Shown: positions 1 to 8,791, counted from the first letter of the stretch. The stretch is DNA of 64,000 bases from an uncultured Alphaproteobacteria bacterium (GCA_951812775.1 OX638326.1:2739391-2803390), one strand, 5' to 3'. Numbers and translations: made by a program. The notes: generated from the sequence alone by a model not told the origin.

Positions 1-127
1 GGGCGTTAGTGATGTTGTGCGGGATATGGAATGGATTGTTAGCTTGATCGATGCGAGAGCGCCAGCACCTAAGAAACGAGGACCTTACAAGAAACGTGAA
101 AAAGAAATTTCAAACCGGGACACGACC
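1..127 (+). mobile_element. IS1-like transposase 3' end, left copy (partial)
   Basis: This is the first of two near-identical copies of one transposase 3' end; the other ends at 7079. Positions 1-127 match 6953-7079 with a single difference (A at 41, G at 6993). The reading frame starting at base 2 encodes a basic tail with RGPYKKR. Both copies stop matching at exactly the same base, just after CACGACC, so that point is probably the outer end of the insertion sequence. The left side is cut by the window edge. The DndD-like fragment begins directly after it in another frame. Confidence 0.7.
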
Positions 128-128
128 A

Positions 129-875
129 AAAGTCGCGGTAGATATTGCCTCAAAGAAGGACGAGATCGCGGAAATCAAGAGGCAATTAGAGACGGTGGAC
201 GAAGCCACGTTACGCAAGGATAAAAGCGACCACGAAAAGACGGTGAAAGAGATTTATGTGACAGAGAGAGTCCTGAACAAATGCCAGGATGATCTCGTAG
301 CAAACAAAGTCAATGCTGACAATATTCAAAAGCGGGTCGAAAAGCTGGTTGGAACGAACCTTCAAAGGGAGCGTAATCGGCGGAGCTTTTATGCACAAAT
401 TTATGACCTCTTAGATGATTCTGTAGCGGAATATAGAGAACAATTGCGGCGGCGTGTAGAAGCCGACGCGACGCGCCATTTCAAGGCGCTAACCACGGAG
501 CCCGAGTACGCGGCACTAAGTATTAACGATAGCTATGGTTTAACGATTCTCCACGAGGATGGCCAAGACATACCCGTGCGGTCCGCTGGCGCAGAGCATG
601 TCGTCGCTTTGTGCCTCGCAGGCGCGCTGCAGAATAATGCCCCATTGCAGGGACCAATCATTATAGATTCGCCCTTCGGGCGCCTTGATACAGGGCACAC
701 CACCAGCATTGTTCGCGCTTTGCCGGATATGACGCAACAGGTAATGCTTCTGGTCTATGAGGATGAGTTGCCCGCAGGTCTGGCGCGCAACGGGTTAAAG
801 GGTAAGTTAAAAGCTGAATGGTTGTTGGACCGACGCAGTGCAAGACACACTGAACTGACCAGAAGAAGGGATTAG
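129..875 (+). pseudogene. DndD-like SMC-type ATPase, C-terminal fragment
   Basis: The encoded sequence has a charged, coiled-coil-like stretch (about the first 110 residues) and then an ATPase tail with the Walker B/signature-like region DSPFGRLDTGH followed by TQQVMLLVYEDEL. This resembles the C-terminal third of DndD-type (SMC/Rad50-like) ATPases of DNA phosphorothioation systems. The Walker A P-loop half is missing because the gene is cut at the IS1-like end at base 127. An ATG at 51 inside the IS sequence is in frame, so a hybrid could in principle be made, but it would lack nucleotide binding. A DndE-like gene follows 2 bp downstream, which supports the family call. Membership of Dnd rather than another SMC-ATPase defence family is inferred. 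Confidence 0.55.
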
Positions 876-877
876 AG

Positions 878-1225
878 ATGGCTACAGACAAGAAAACCAT
901 CGGTATTACCCGGGACAATAACGACGCGCTTCAGCGTCTGGTTATTGACGGGCAGTTTACCTCTGAGCCGGATGCCGCAAAATTCGCTATGGCCCATACC
1001 ATTAAGAAAGGGACTGCACCAGGCCGCATTGATAGTGCTGATACCAAGTGGAATGTTGGCAGTGTGGATGTAGACGGTAAGCTGCGGAGCCTGCTGACAG
1101 CATTCTATCCGGATGTAGATGAACCGTTCCGGCTAATGGAATATCTCATGAACAAGGGCCTTTCAGACCTGGCCGGCAGCGCAACACAAAAACCAGATGT
1201 TTACGGCATCATGTTCGATGAGTGA
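878..1225 (+). CDS. DndE-like small protein
   Basis: A 115-residue protein translated from an ATG two bases after the ATPase stop, with the SD-like AGAAGGG just upstream, so the pair is translationally coupled. Its layout fits DndE of phosphorothioation systems: an N-terminal helix (ITRDNNDALQRL), a second helix ending in KKG, then a C-terminal helical half with a LLTAFYP-type motif. DndE is about 110-120 residues long and sits after dndD, as here. Sequence similarity by eye is weak, so it could be a small partner protein of another SMC-ATPase defence system. With its ATPase truncated it is probably an orphan. It converges with the methyltransferase gene, 9 bp apart. Confidence 0.42.
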   Translation: MATDKKTIGITRDNNDALQRLVIDGQFTSEPDAAKFAMAHTIKKGTAPGRIDSADTKWNVGSVDVDGKLRSLLTAFYPDVDEPFRLMEYLMNKGLSDLAGSATQKPDVYGIMFDE

Positions 1226-1234
1226 TCAGATATA

Positions 1235-4200
1235 TCAAGCAGTATCATAAGAATGCGCAGAAGGTGAAACGGGCGAGATAAGCCGTGTTACGTCCGAGAA
1301 ACTTATAGAACTCAAGTCATAGCCGTCCGAGACGAGGGTTTGGATGAGTTCAGAGTGAATCCACTGTTCGCGTCCTTTTTTCGGGGCCGTTTTGAGCAGA
1401 GTCTCTACCTTCCCCTCTATATATTCAGTCGGGGCAGCATCCCATTTACGCATATTTTTATTAAGGTTCGTTTTCCGTAGCGACATCACGACGTCAAAAT
1501 GGGCAACATTTTCTTTACCTGACCGGCCCTTGTATCCCTTATGAGACATTTGCTTACGGTCCAGGCTGCCGGCCCCGACGAGATCAAAGCCCGCCGATTG
1601 CGCAGCGGCCTGAATTGTGGCCCATACCTTCGGGTCTGTGTTGTGGAATACCATCGTCATCCACCCTTTAGGCTTAAGAACCCGATACGCCTCAGATAGG
1701 GCCTTCGTAAGTAGCTCCCCATATTCACTGAGCGTTTTGCCACCGTGCTCGACAGACAGCGTTCGATTCACAACAGCCTCATCTTCGACCCTGGTGATTC
1801 CACCCAGCCAGGATTCTGTGATGAGGTTGCAATCTGCATAAAAAATGTTCGAACCAAATGGAGGATCAGTAAATACATAATCAACGGAGTCGTCTGGTAT
1901 TCCGGCGAGATTGACAGCTGAGCCGAGTGTTATCACTGGCGGGGCTACCTGTAGGGATTGCGGAAAAGCTTCATAATATCGAGCCAGCTGTCGGACCTTA
2001 TTACGTATCACCTCCAGGACATTTACCTCAGACGAAATCTGCGGAATGTATAGAGTCCCTGTCAGCGGGCGCTGACCACCGCGTGCATTAAATCGCCGCA
2101 TGCGGGTACCGTGCCAGGCGGTGTTTGTGAAAGCGAAAGTAAGAACCTGTCGAACACGTTTGTCTTCTACACTCCGGATGGCCGCAAAGAGGCGTGACAG
2201 TGCATACAGATTACGGTCTGTATAGAAATCGGCGACTTCGGAAATGCCTCGCAAATGGAGCGCTGATATGTTGAACATATCCCGTTCTGGCCCAATAGGC
2301 GCGCGCGGGTACCACTCTTTCACCGCATCACGTGAGAAGGAAGCCATATGTGCCAAGTCGTTTCTTGTGGGCTTTCTCTTGGACCGCCCCCCTCTTTTCG
2401 AATTTTGATAGTTGATCAAGACCGGCACCGATCCCATGGAACGGAGACGTTGCCGTTTCAATTCAGAATGGCAGATGGGGCATGGGATAGTAGTACCAAC
2501 ACGCCCAGTCGATGTATCAATGGCATCATATAAGGTGAAAGCCTTTTGGCATTCCGGGCATTTATATCGCTCGCTCCAAAGCGTGTAATGTGCATATCCG
2601 TCACCCTCTTTGCGATTGCCATGTACCTTATATATTTCCTGGAACTCTGGTTTTAGCTCATCGTATAGCTCACTGAAGATTTTATGAAGCAGTGCAGGAT
2701 CGCAAGGGCGTGTATGGTTGAACGCCATATGGGAAGAAATCACGGCAATGTCTCGAAGCACGGCATGCCGTCCACTTAAAGCCGCAGCGACCCCCGTCAT
2801 ACCAGAGCCGGCGAACATATCGAGGACTATATCGCCAGGACGGGTGTAGTGCTTGATGAACGGTACTATGGCTTCAGGGGGCACCTTGGTCATGTAGGAG
2901 TGTGCATTATAAAACGCTGTGTTGCGGGACCCTGGTGCCGCAATAGTCAGCGGCGTCGCTACTCGTTTCACGTTGTTGGGCCTATTATCAAGAACATCGA
3001 ACGGTTCGTCGGTATATTCATTGGCGATACAGCCATGTGGTGAATTTATATCAATGTATTGTGGGGCATATGGTAGGCTCCAGTGGCCATCCACAGTCTT
3101 GCGGCCAATCTGCAGACACACCTCCTCCACCACAGCCATGCTAACGCCAGCAACAGAACAACCGTCGCGTATGAGTGCTTCTACTACCCGACTATAGAGG
3201 CGGTCTGTCGGAAGAGAACTGGATGGATCTTCCCGAAAAATTTCACAGATAAGTGACGATAGGTCTAATTCGTTGCTGCCAGCATCATTTATTTTTAGTT
3301 TCTTGTTCCTTGAGAGTGTGAGCACGAGGTCCAATCGCGTAACGCGCTGCTGTCCAAGGTCAGCTTGCACACCTTTGATGGATCTCTGCCCCTTGTCCAG
3401 GATGCCGGTGGCTTCTACTTTCAAGCCAGAATCAACAATAGCCGACCGGATTGATTCCCATATCTGGTCGGCTGTATTAGAAAATACCAGGACCGCATGG
3501 CCATTGGGCTTAAGAACGCGCCGGACCTCGGAAAAGGCATTAGTCATCAGAGACTGATAGTCCGATACCGACTTGCCACCATCGCCGCACTTTATGTGTT
3601 TATTTACAACAATCTCAGAATTACAGTCAGTTTCCTGTCCCAGCCACGCTTCCCAAAGAAGAGAGACGTCTGCGTAAAAGATGTTGGCCCCAAAGGGCGG
3701 GTCCATATACACCAAGTCAACAGAACCATCAGGCACATGGTGAAGGTCCGTGGCGTCCGCACAAATGGCATCCACAAGGGAGTCTTCCTTGGGGAACTGT
3801 TCATAGTAGCGCACTATATCCCTGGCCTTGCGTTCAAACAGGCTCCACACATTCCATTCATAGCGTAGGGAAGAAACATACAATGTACCGGCCATCACAT
3901 TCGTGGGGCGTTTCGCATTCCATTGATATCGGCGGGAAGCCCGGTTTGCTATTGCCGTGAAAGCGAATAGCAGCGCATTTCTAATGCGGTCATTATCAAT
4001 CAGCATGATTGCATGACGAAGAGCCGCCAGAGCATGAAGGTTACGCCTGGAATAAAAATCGGCAGCCGTATTTATACCCATCATGCTATGGGAGGCGCGC
4101 CACATTTCGCGCCAGTCACCAAACGGCAAATTGGGCTGCCAGTATGGGATCGGTTTGTTGTCAGATTCAGAAATTAGCGCCAGGTCCGCGGAGTTCGGTG

Positions 4201-5143
4201 AGCGAATGACGCGCCCTCTTTGACCATCTATAGATAGATTAACTTCAACAGGACGCTCGCCAATCCAAGTACAGCCCGGCTTGCTCACTTCTACGCCGCA
4301 TTCTGGGCATGGGAAGTACTTACCAACTATATGGCCGTCACTGCCTCGTGCGGCATCCCAATATGCCCACTCGGCATTGCAATGCGGGCAGGCGTAGACA
4401 TCGCTCCAAACCACATATTCAGTGCGTTCCCTGTCCTGATCAGGTTCAGAAATCTCATACAGCCAGGCCATAGTCGGCCGCATTTGCTCCCGGAGGTCAT
4501 CAATGGCAGCCAGCAGATCTTTTGAATTACAAGGGGTTGTGTAGTTACGGGCAATATGGACCGCAGCAGGCGAAAGGTCGCTGATAATTGCGTAACGACC
4601 AGTGGAAAGTGCCGCTACACCCGTCATCCCGCTTCCACAGAAGGGATCTAGCACTACGTCGCCAGGGCGCGTGAAATGCTCTATGAATGGAATGATTGTC
4701 TCTGGCGGAACTTTCGTGTGGTAGGAATGTGCCCGGTAGGCAGCTGATCCCTTGCTACCCTTGAGATCGCCTGATAGGGGGGCTTTAACTGAACGGCACG
4801 GCCTTTTTACAGATTCCGCCAGGATATGAGCAATATCTTCTCTGGGTGATTGTGGTAGAGAGATATCGGTTTCAATGGATTGGCGGGCAGAGGCAGTAAT
4901 TACAGAGGCGACAGAAGCGAGGGCATCGCGCACATCTGGCGGGAGCATTCCTGCCTCGGCCAGCAGAATTTCTTCCGATAGGTCCAGCGATTCAGCAAGT
5001 GAACGTATCTGTTCAATAGTGGGGCGTCGACTCCCTCCCTCCATTTTCGATAACAATCCACGATCAATACCTGTCGCAGCGGATAGGTCAGCAAGACTCA
5101 TCCGCCGTGATAGTCTCCGGTTTTTCACTTCAGATCCGAACAT
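1235..5143 (-). CDS. HTH-containing tandem (double) DNA methyltransferase
   Basis: A 1302-residue protein. Residues about 5-65 form a Cro/C1-type helix-turn-helix (SLADLSAATGIDRGLLSKME). Two N4/N6-type methyltransferase modules follow. The first has DPFCGSGMTG near residue 166 and the catalytic motif DPPFG near 478; the second has DMFAGSGMTG near 775 and DPPFG near 1092. Each module also carries a zinc-ribbon-like insert (CPHC/CPEC near 250-285; CPEC/CPIC near 865-895), and both share AHSY.TKVPPE before the AdoMet motif, so the halves arose by duplication and fusion. The likely role is site-specific adenine or cytosine-N4 methylation, perhaps one strand per module of an asymmetric site. The HTH suggests self-repression through the palindrome at 5186-5204. 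The start has GGAAG seven bases upstream. An HNH endonuclease gene lies upstream on the same strand. Specificity cannot be read from sequence. Confidence 0.8.
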   Translation of the reverse strand: MFGSEVKNRRLSRRMSLADLSAATGIDRGLLSKMEGGSRRPTIEQIRSLAESLDLSEEILLAEAGMLPPDVRDALASVASVITASARQSIETDISLPQSPREDIAHILAESVKRPCRSVKAPLSGDLKGSKGSAAYRAHSYHTKVPPETIIPFIEHFTRPGDVVLDPFCGSGMTGVAALSTGRYAIISDLSPAAVHIARNYTTPCNSKDLLAAIDDLREQMRPTMAWLYEISEPDQDRERTEYVVWSDVYACPHCNAEWAYWDAARGSDGHIVGKYFPCPECGVEVSKPGCTWIGERPVEVNLSIDGQRGRVIRSPNSADLALISESDNKPIPYWQPNLPFGDWREMWRASHSMMGINTAADFYSRRNLHALAALRHAIMLIDNDRIRNALLFAFTAIANRASRRYQWNAKRPTNVMAGTLYVSSLRYEWNVWSLFERKARDIVRYYEQFPKEDSLVDAICADATDLHHVPDGSVDLVYMDPPFGANIFYADVSLLWEAWLGQETDCNSEIVVNKHIKCGDGGKSVSDYQSLMTNAFSEVRRVLKPNGHAVLVFSNTADQIWESIRSAIVDSGLKVEATGILDKGQRSIKGVQADLGQQRVTRLDLVLTLSRNKKLKINDAGSNELDLSSLICEIFREDPSSSLPTDRLYSRVVEALIRDGCSVAGVSMAVVEEVCLQIGRKTVDGHWSLPYAPQYIDINSPHGCIANEYTDEPFDVLDNRPNNVKRVATPLTIAAPGSRNTAFYNAHSYMTKVPPEAIVPFIKHYTRPGDIVLDMFAGSGMTGVAAALSGRHAVLRDIAVISSHMAFNHTRPCDPALLHKIFSELYDELKPEFQEIYKVHGNRKEGDGYAHYTLWSERYKCPECQKAFTLYDAIDTSTGRVGTTIPCPICHSELKRQRLRSMGSVPVLINYQNSKRGGRSKRKPTRNDLAHMASFSRDAVKEWYPRAPIGPERDMFNISALHLRGISEVADFYTDRNLYALSRLFAAIRSVEDKRVRQVLTFAFTNTAWHGTRMRRFNARGGQRPLTGTLYIPQISSEVNVLEVIRNKVRQLARYYEAFPQSLQVAPPVITLGSAVNLAGIPDDSVDYVFTDPPFGSNIFYADCNLITESWLGGITRVEDEAVVNRTLSVEHGGKTLSEYGELLTKALSEAYRVLKPKGWMTMVFHNTDPKVWATIQAAAQSAGFDLVGAGSLDRKQMSHKGYKGRSGKENVAHFDVVMSLRKTNLNKNMRKWDAAPTEYIEGKVETLLKTAPKKGREQWIHSELIQTLVSDGYDLSSISFSDVTRLISPVSPSAHSYDTA

Positions 5144-5185
5144 TTACGTCTTCCAGCCAACCTGCCAGATGACACTTTATTAGGT

Positions 5186-5204
5186 GTTGACAACAGTTGT
5201 CAAC
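5186..5204. promoter_or_regulatory. 19-bp perfect palindrome, probable operator of the methyltransferase gene
   Basis: GTTGACAAC-A-GTTGTCAAC is a perfect inverted repeat 43 bp upstream of the methyltransferase ATG. It extends one more pair outward (T/A). On the minus strand TTGACA within it can serve as a -35 box, with TAAAGT 18 bp or TAATAA 15 bp downstream as weak -10 candidates; TTGACA also occurs on the plus strand. A palindrome over a -35 box in front of a gene whose product begins with an HTH is the usual arrangement of autoregulated restriction-modification genes. Binding itself is inferred. Confidence 0.65.
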
Positions 5205-5546
5205 ATTATTACTCGATCGCGCTATTCTGAATGCTCATGCCCGCGTTTGCTTGGTGATGCTGGCTTTACCTGTCTACCTATCCCTTCTCCTTCTCTGCTT
5301 TTCTGTATACTTCGCCACCCAGCCGGGCACGTCGCCTATGGCTGGTCAAAGTAATAAAATCCCGTGGAATTCTTTCTGGGATTATTGCTGCCCAAGCCTC
5401 TGAGAAAGCCTTATTAGGCCCGGTTCCCGTCTTCCATGAAACATCAACAGAAATACCTCGGCAGCAACTGCCAGCATGAAATACTGGTGGGGGATAAAGA
5501 ACAGATCACGCACGGCTACGAATACGAGCGGGTGGCGCACACCGCT
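5205..5546. other. Intergenic region between methyltransferase and HNH genes
   Basis: About 340 bp without a convincing gene. Short open frames exist on both strands (for example 5197-5403, with a hydrophobic stretch), but none has a good SD plus recognisable product. The region holds the 3' flank of the HNH gene and the upstream control region of the methyltransferase gene. No clear terminator was seen. Confidence 0.5.
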
Positions 5547-6554
5547 CTAAATGTATCCTGGTATCCTTCTATACCGATTTGCCCGCCGAATATACTCTTC
5601 GTTGGGCCGCTGTCCTGCATCAAATGGCAAATGTATTTGTGTGTCCAAGAACGAACAAAACTGTTTTAGTCCACCATCCAATCCGCGGCTTACGAGCTCG
5701 TCCGCCTTTTCTTGGTTTATTCTCATTACCAAGTCTTCGCCCAGATATATCAGACAATTATCATAGGCCCTATGGAGAGTTGGTGATAATGCAATGCCAT
5801 TACTTACATGGTCACTACTATTTTCCGCGGCGACTGGAAGAATATGTGCAGCATCCACCAATCGTAACTGTCCCCGCGTCACGGCACACCTGTTCTCATA
5901 GGCGTTCAGCACAACCTTTCGGAAGTTCGCGTCCCGTGAATATTTGCTAACCTCAGTAACAATTCTTTGCCGGTCTTCTGCTAAATCGCCAATGTCCTGA
6001 GGGTCAATTGGCTGTGCAGCAACCGCCCTGTCCAGTAAACCAGATACCTCGGCCTCCGCACCATATTCATGAAGCGCCGCAGAATTCATTATGTAGCTCA
6101 GTAACAAGTCCGGGCGGATGCCAACGGCTATCTCATCATTGGTTTTCGTGTGAAAAGACCCCCCATTCTGCAAGGCAGCCTGTATTGCGTTTATATCAAT
6201 CTGAATTGACGGAGAGCCCGTCGTAAATGTGCGGTGCTTTTCAAGATCGAACCCCGCGAACATCCCTAAATCCGGGTAGTACCCGAGAAGCGCCGTATAA
6301 CCCCCTGGATTATTCTGCAACGGTGATGTTACGGATGTCATTTGGATCCGGTATTCGTCCGGCAGCATGGTTCGCCCTCCGTGCGTTAGGGACCATATAT
6401 ATATCCAGACAGGAAATGTTTCTCCGTGATACTCGACGACAAACTTGCGCGAGTGCGTTTGTGCCATATCCGAGGCGTAATACGCCGTGGCGCCCGCTTG
6501 CCGGAACGCATCAAGGATTGCATTAATAATCTCTGTGGCACTAACTGGCGGCAT
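5547..6554 (-). CDS. HNH endonuclease, probable restriction enzyme
   Basis: A 335-residue protein. The C-terminal domain (about 225-290) has the HNH signature: a Cys in YENRCAVTRG, then AAHILP, then NGIALSPTLHRAYD. This is the form found in COG3440-type putative restriction endonucleases. The first 200 residues are a separate domain with no motif I recognise, likely for DNA recognition or methylation sensing as in related proteins. It lies upstream of the double methyltransferase on the same strand, and the two most likely form a restriction-modification pair. The roughly 400-bp spacing with an operator in it allows the methyltransferase to be controlled separately. Start ATG at 6554 is preceded by GGAAAAG. 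Confidence 0.75.
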   Translation of the reverse strand: MPPVSATEIINAILDAFRQAGATAYYASDMAQTHSRKFVVEYHGETFPVWIYIWSLTHGGRTMLPDEYRIQMTSVTSPLQNNPGGYTALLGYYPDLGMFAGFDLEKHRTFTTGSPSIQIDINAIQAALQNGGSFHTKTNDEIAVGIRPDLLLSYIMNSAALHEYGAEAEVSGLLDRAVAAQPIDPQDIGDLAEDRQRIVTEVSKYSRDANFRKVVLNAYENRCAVTRGQLRLVDAAHILPVAAENSSDHVSNGIALSPTLHRAYDNCLIYLGEDLVMRINQEKADELVSRGLDGGLKQFCSFLDTQIHLPFDAGQRPNEEYIRRANRYRRIPGYI

Positions 6555-6650
6555 TTTCTTTTCCGTTCTGTTTACCGGATACTTTCTCGTCGTTTTCCTG
6601 CCATCCCAAGCACACTTCCCCCCAATATTCAGGGTTAACCCCTACAAAGA

Positions 6651-6713
6651 TACCTGATCCGCAACATCAGGGTAATGCGGGATTACGATCTGGCAGAATT
6701 ATACGGTGTTTAA
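6651..6713 (+). pseudogene. ORF6N-domain remnant
   Basis: Twenty codons read as LIRNIRVMRDYDLAELYGV and then a TAA. This resembles the start of the ORF6N DNA-binding domain of phage and mobile-element proteins (typically ...RVMLDRDLAELYGV...). No start region and no downstream part are present. It abuts the IS1-like transposase remnant in the same frame. Only a scrap, so confidence is low. Confidence 0.35.
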
Positions 6714-7079
6714 AATTGCACGGGCATTAAGAAAAATCCTGTTGAAGGTGAACCGGACGAAGCGCATATCTCCACGTCATACGTCGAGCGCCTGAACCTG
6801 AATATCCGCATGGGCAACCGTCGCTTCACCCGCCTGACAAATGCGTTCTCAAAGAAGGTAGACAATCACCTTCACATGCTGTCGCTGTATTTTTGCCATT
6901 ACAACTTTTGCCGTCTCCACAAGACGCTTCGCGTTACCCCTGCAATGAAAGCGGGCGTTAGTGATGTTGTGCGGGATATGGAATGGATTGTTGGCTTGAT
7001 CGATGCGAGAGCGCCAGCACCTAAGAAACGAGGACCTTACAAGAAACGTGAAAAAGAAATTTCAAACCGGGACACGACC
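6714..7079 (+). mobile_element. IS1-like transposase C-terminal fragment, right copy
   Basis: Reading in the frame of 6714, the fragment encodes HISTSYVERLNLNIRM, RRFTRLTNAFSKK and YNFCRLHKTLRVTPAM, the conserved C-terminal half of DDE transposases that databases usually place in IS1. The catalytic N-terminal half is missing. The last 127 bp are the same as the window's first 127 bp. There is no stop codon at the IS end: the frame runs on into the puuD-like gene. Confidence 0.7.
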
Positions 7080-7130
7080 GGAATAGCCATCGAGTTGCAG
7101 CCCCGACACTCTCGTGATAGCCAAGAAAGA

Positions 7131-7901
7131 ATGTCCAGCAAATTGAAAAAGCCCATCATCGGCGTACCGGTAAACTATACGCCCGCCACAAAAGAAATGT
7201 CGGCGCTGTTCATGACAGCCGAGAAATACGCGCGGGCCTCGATGGAAATTTCCGATACCGCGCCAATTCTTATCCCGGCGTTTGGTGATGCGACCCGTTT
7301 TGACACAATTCTCGATTCAATTGATGGCCTGCTCCTTACCGGCGGGCGCGCCAATGTCGAACCCCATCACTATGGCGGACCGGACTTTCCCGACGACGAG
7401 ATTATAGACCCTGACCGGGACAAAACCGTTTTACCACTCATACGAGGCTGTGTTGATCGCGGAATCCCGATCTTTGGCATATGCCGTGGCCTTCAGGAGA
7501 TTAACGTCGCAATGGGGGGCTCTCTTCACTATCGCGTGCACGTCCTCCCTGGCAAAAACGACCATCGGATGCGCCGGGATACCGACATAATGGAAGAGCG
7601 CTATGAGCCTCGACATTCGATTTCCCTAACGCCGAATGGCTTCTTGCATCAGCTTCTGGGTGAGACGGAAACAATGGTTAATTCGCTGCATGCCCAGAGC
7701 GTCGACAAATTGGCAGAGGGTTTTGTAATCGAGGCAATGTCCCCGGACGGCGTGATAGAAGCGATCCACATGCCCGACGCTGAACGCTTTACGGTCGGCG
7801 TCCAGTGGCACGCCGAATGGAAACCACAGGAACACGATCTCGCCAACAGGCTCTTTGAAGCATTTGGCAATGCCGCCCATGACCATGCGGCCGACAAATA
7901 A
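7131..7901 (+). CDS. Gamma-glutamyl-GABA hydrolase family protein (PuuD-like, class I glutamine amidotransferase)
   Basis: A 256-residue protein of peptidase family C26. The nucleophile elbow is FGICRGLQE with the catalytic Cys, preceded by the LLLTGG oxyanion region, and the His of the triad lies in VGVQWHAEW near the C-terminus. Family members hydrolyse gamma-glutamyl amides such as gamma-glutamyl-GABA in putrescine breakdown. I chose the ATG at 7131 because the family starts about ten residues before KPIIGVP; the upstream in-frame codons belong to the IS fragment. The IS end lies only 51 bp upstream and may have displaced the native promoter. xthA follows after 18 bp. The substrate in this organism is not known. 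Confidence 0.8.
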   Translation: MSSKLKKPIIGVPVNYTPATKEMSALFMTAEKYARASMEISDTAPILIPAFGDATRFDTILDSIDGLLLTGGRANVEPHHYGGPDFPDDEIIDPDRDKTVLPLIRGCVDRGIPIFGICRGLQEINVAMGGSLHYRVHVLPGKNDHRMRRDTDIMEERYEPRHSISLTPNGFLHQLLGETETMVNSLHAQSVDKLAEGFVIEAMSPDGVIEAIHMPDAERFTVGVQWHAEWKPQEHDLANRLFEAFGNAAHDHAADK

Positions 7902-7919
7902 ACGTAAACAGGAAACGAT

Positions 7920-8705
7920 ATGCGCATAGCTACATGGAATATCAACTCGTTGCGCCTACGCATGCCAACATTGGGAAAAATCGCCAAGGCTCTACAGCCG
8001 GATGTTGTTTGCCTGCAGGAAACCAAAGTCGAAGATAGTTTATTTCCGGCGGCTGACGTGCGGAAGCTTGGCTTTGAGCACATCCTGTTTCGCGGCATGA
8101 AAAGTTATAACGGTGTCGCTATCCTGTCGCGGGTTCCGCTGGTTGCGATTAAAAAGCGACTATGGTGCGACAAGGACGACTGCCGCCACCTTGCGGCCAA
8201 ATTGCCTGATAGGACGGAACTGCATAATTTTTATGTGCCTGCCGGCGGCGACATTCCCGACCCGGTGGAGAACGACAAATTCGCGCACAAGCTTAACTTC
8301 ATCGAGGAAATGGCTGATTGGTTTGGCAGCAAGCGCCAGGCCAGGCGAATTCTGGTCGGCGATTTAAACATCGCGCCTCTGGAAAATGACGTCTGGTCTC
8401 ATCAACAATTGCGCAAAATCGTTAGCCACACACCCGTTGAGGTGGACGGTCTCAACAAAATTATGACGGTCCATAAATGGATAGATGCGGTCCGAGAGAT
8501 TATCCCGCCGGAGGAGCTCCTCTACAGCTGGTGGAGTTATCGCAATCGCACATGGCCGGGAAGCGATCGCGGACGCCGTCTTGATCACATGTGGATTACC
8601 CCCTCTTTGAAAGACAAACTCAAAGACGCGTCTGTCTTCCGTGAGGCGCGGGGTTGGGAGAAACCCTCTGACCATGTACCCGTGACCATTGATCTGGATA
8701 TTTAG
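7920..8705 (+). CDS. xthA: Exodeoxyribonuclease III
   Basis: A 261-residue protein of the exonuclease-endonuclease-phosphatase fold that cuts at abasic sites and removes 3' blocks in base-excision repair. Visible motifs are the N-terminal MRIATWNINSLR, the metal ligand Glu in CLQETK, VGDLNIAP, and the C-terminal RRLDHMW and SDHVPV with the catalytic Asp-His. Length equals the usual 255-270. It follows the puuD-like gene by 18 bp and may be cotranscribed. Just after the stop is an imperfect duplication of the last codons (GATATTTAG twice, 8697-8722). Confidence 0.93.
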   Translation: MRIATWNINSLRLRMPTLGKIAKALQPDVVCLQETKVEDSLFPAADVRKLGFEHILFRGMKSYNGVAILSRVPLVAIKKRLWCDKDDCRHLAAKLPDRTELHNFYVPAGGDIPDPVENDKFAHKLNFIEEMADWFGSKRQARRILVGDLNIAPLENDVWSHQQLRKIVSHTPVEVDGLNKIMTVHKWIDAVREIIPPEELLYSWWSYRNRTWPGSDRGRRLDHMWITPSLKDKLKDASVFREARGWEKPSDHVPVTIDLDI

Positions 8706-8763
8706 ATGATCCGGATATTTAGAAAATCTCTGTTTTTCAATATCTTACAGATCACAAAAATAT

Positions 8764-8791
8764 CTTGAATCTCCAGGATCAAACCCTATAT
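8764..8791 (+). promoter_or_regulatory. RpoH (sigma-32) type heat-shock promoter of hsp20
   Basis: CTTGAA at 8764-8769 and CCTATAT at 8785-8791 with a 15-bp spacer match the alphaproteobacterial RpoH promoter pattern (CTTGA then CCxATxT-like). Transcription from here would give a leader of about 110 nt before the hsp20 ATG, the right size for a ROSE thermometer. Seen by eye only. Confidence 0.6.

Noticed and set aside
5197..5403. Small hydrophobic ORF between the methyltransferase and HNH genes
   Set aside because: It starts inside the palindrome, has no SD and looks like a chance frame.
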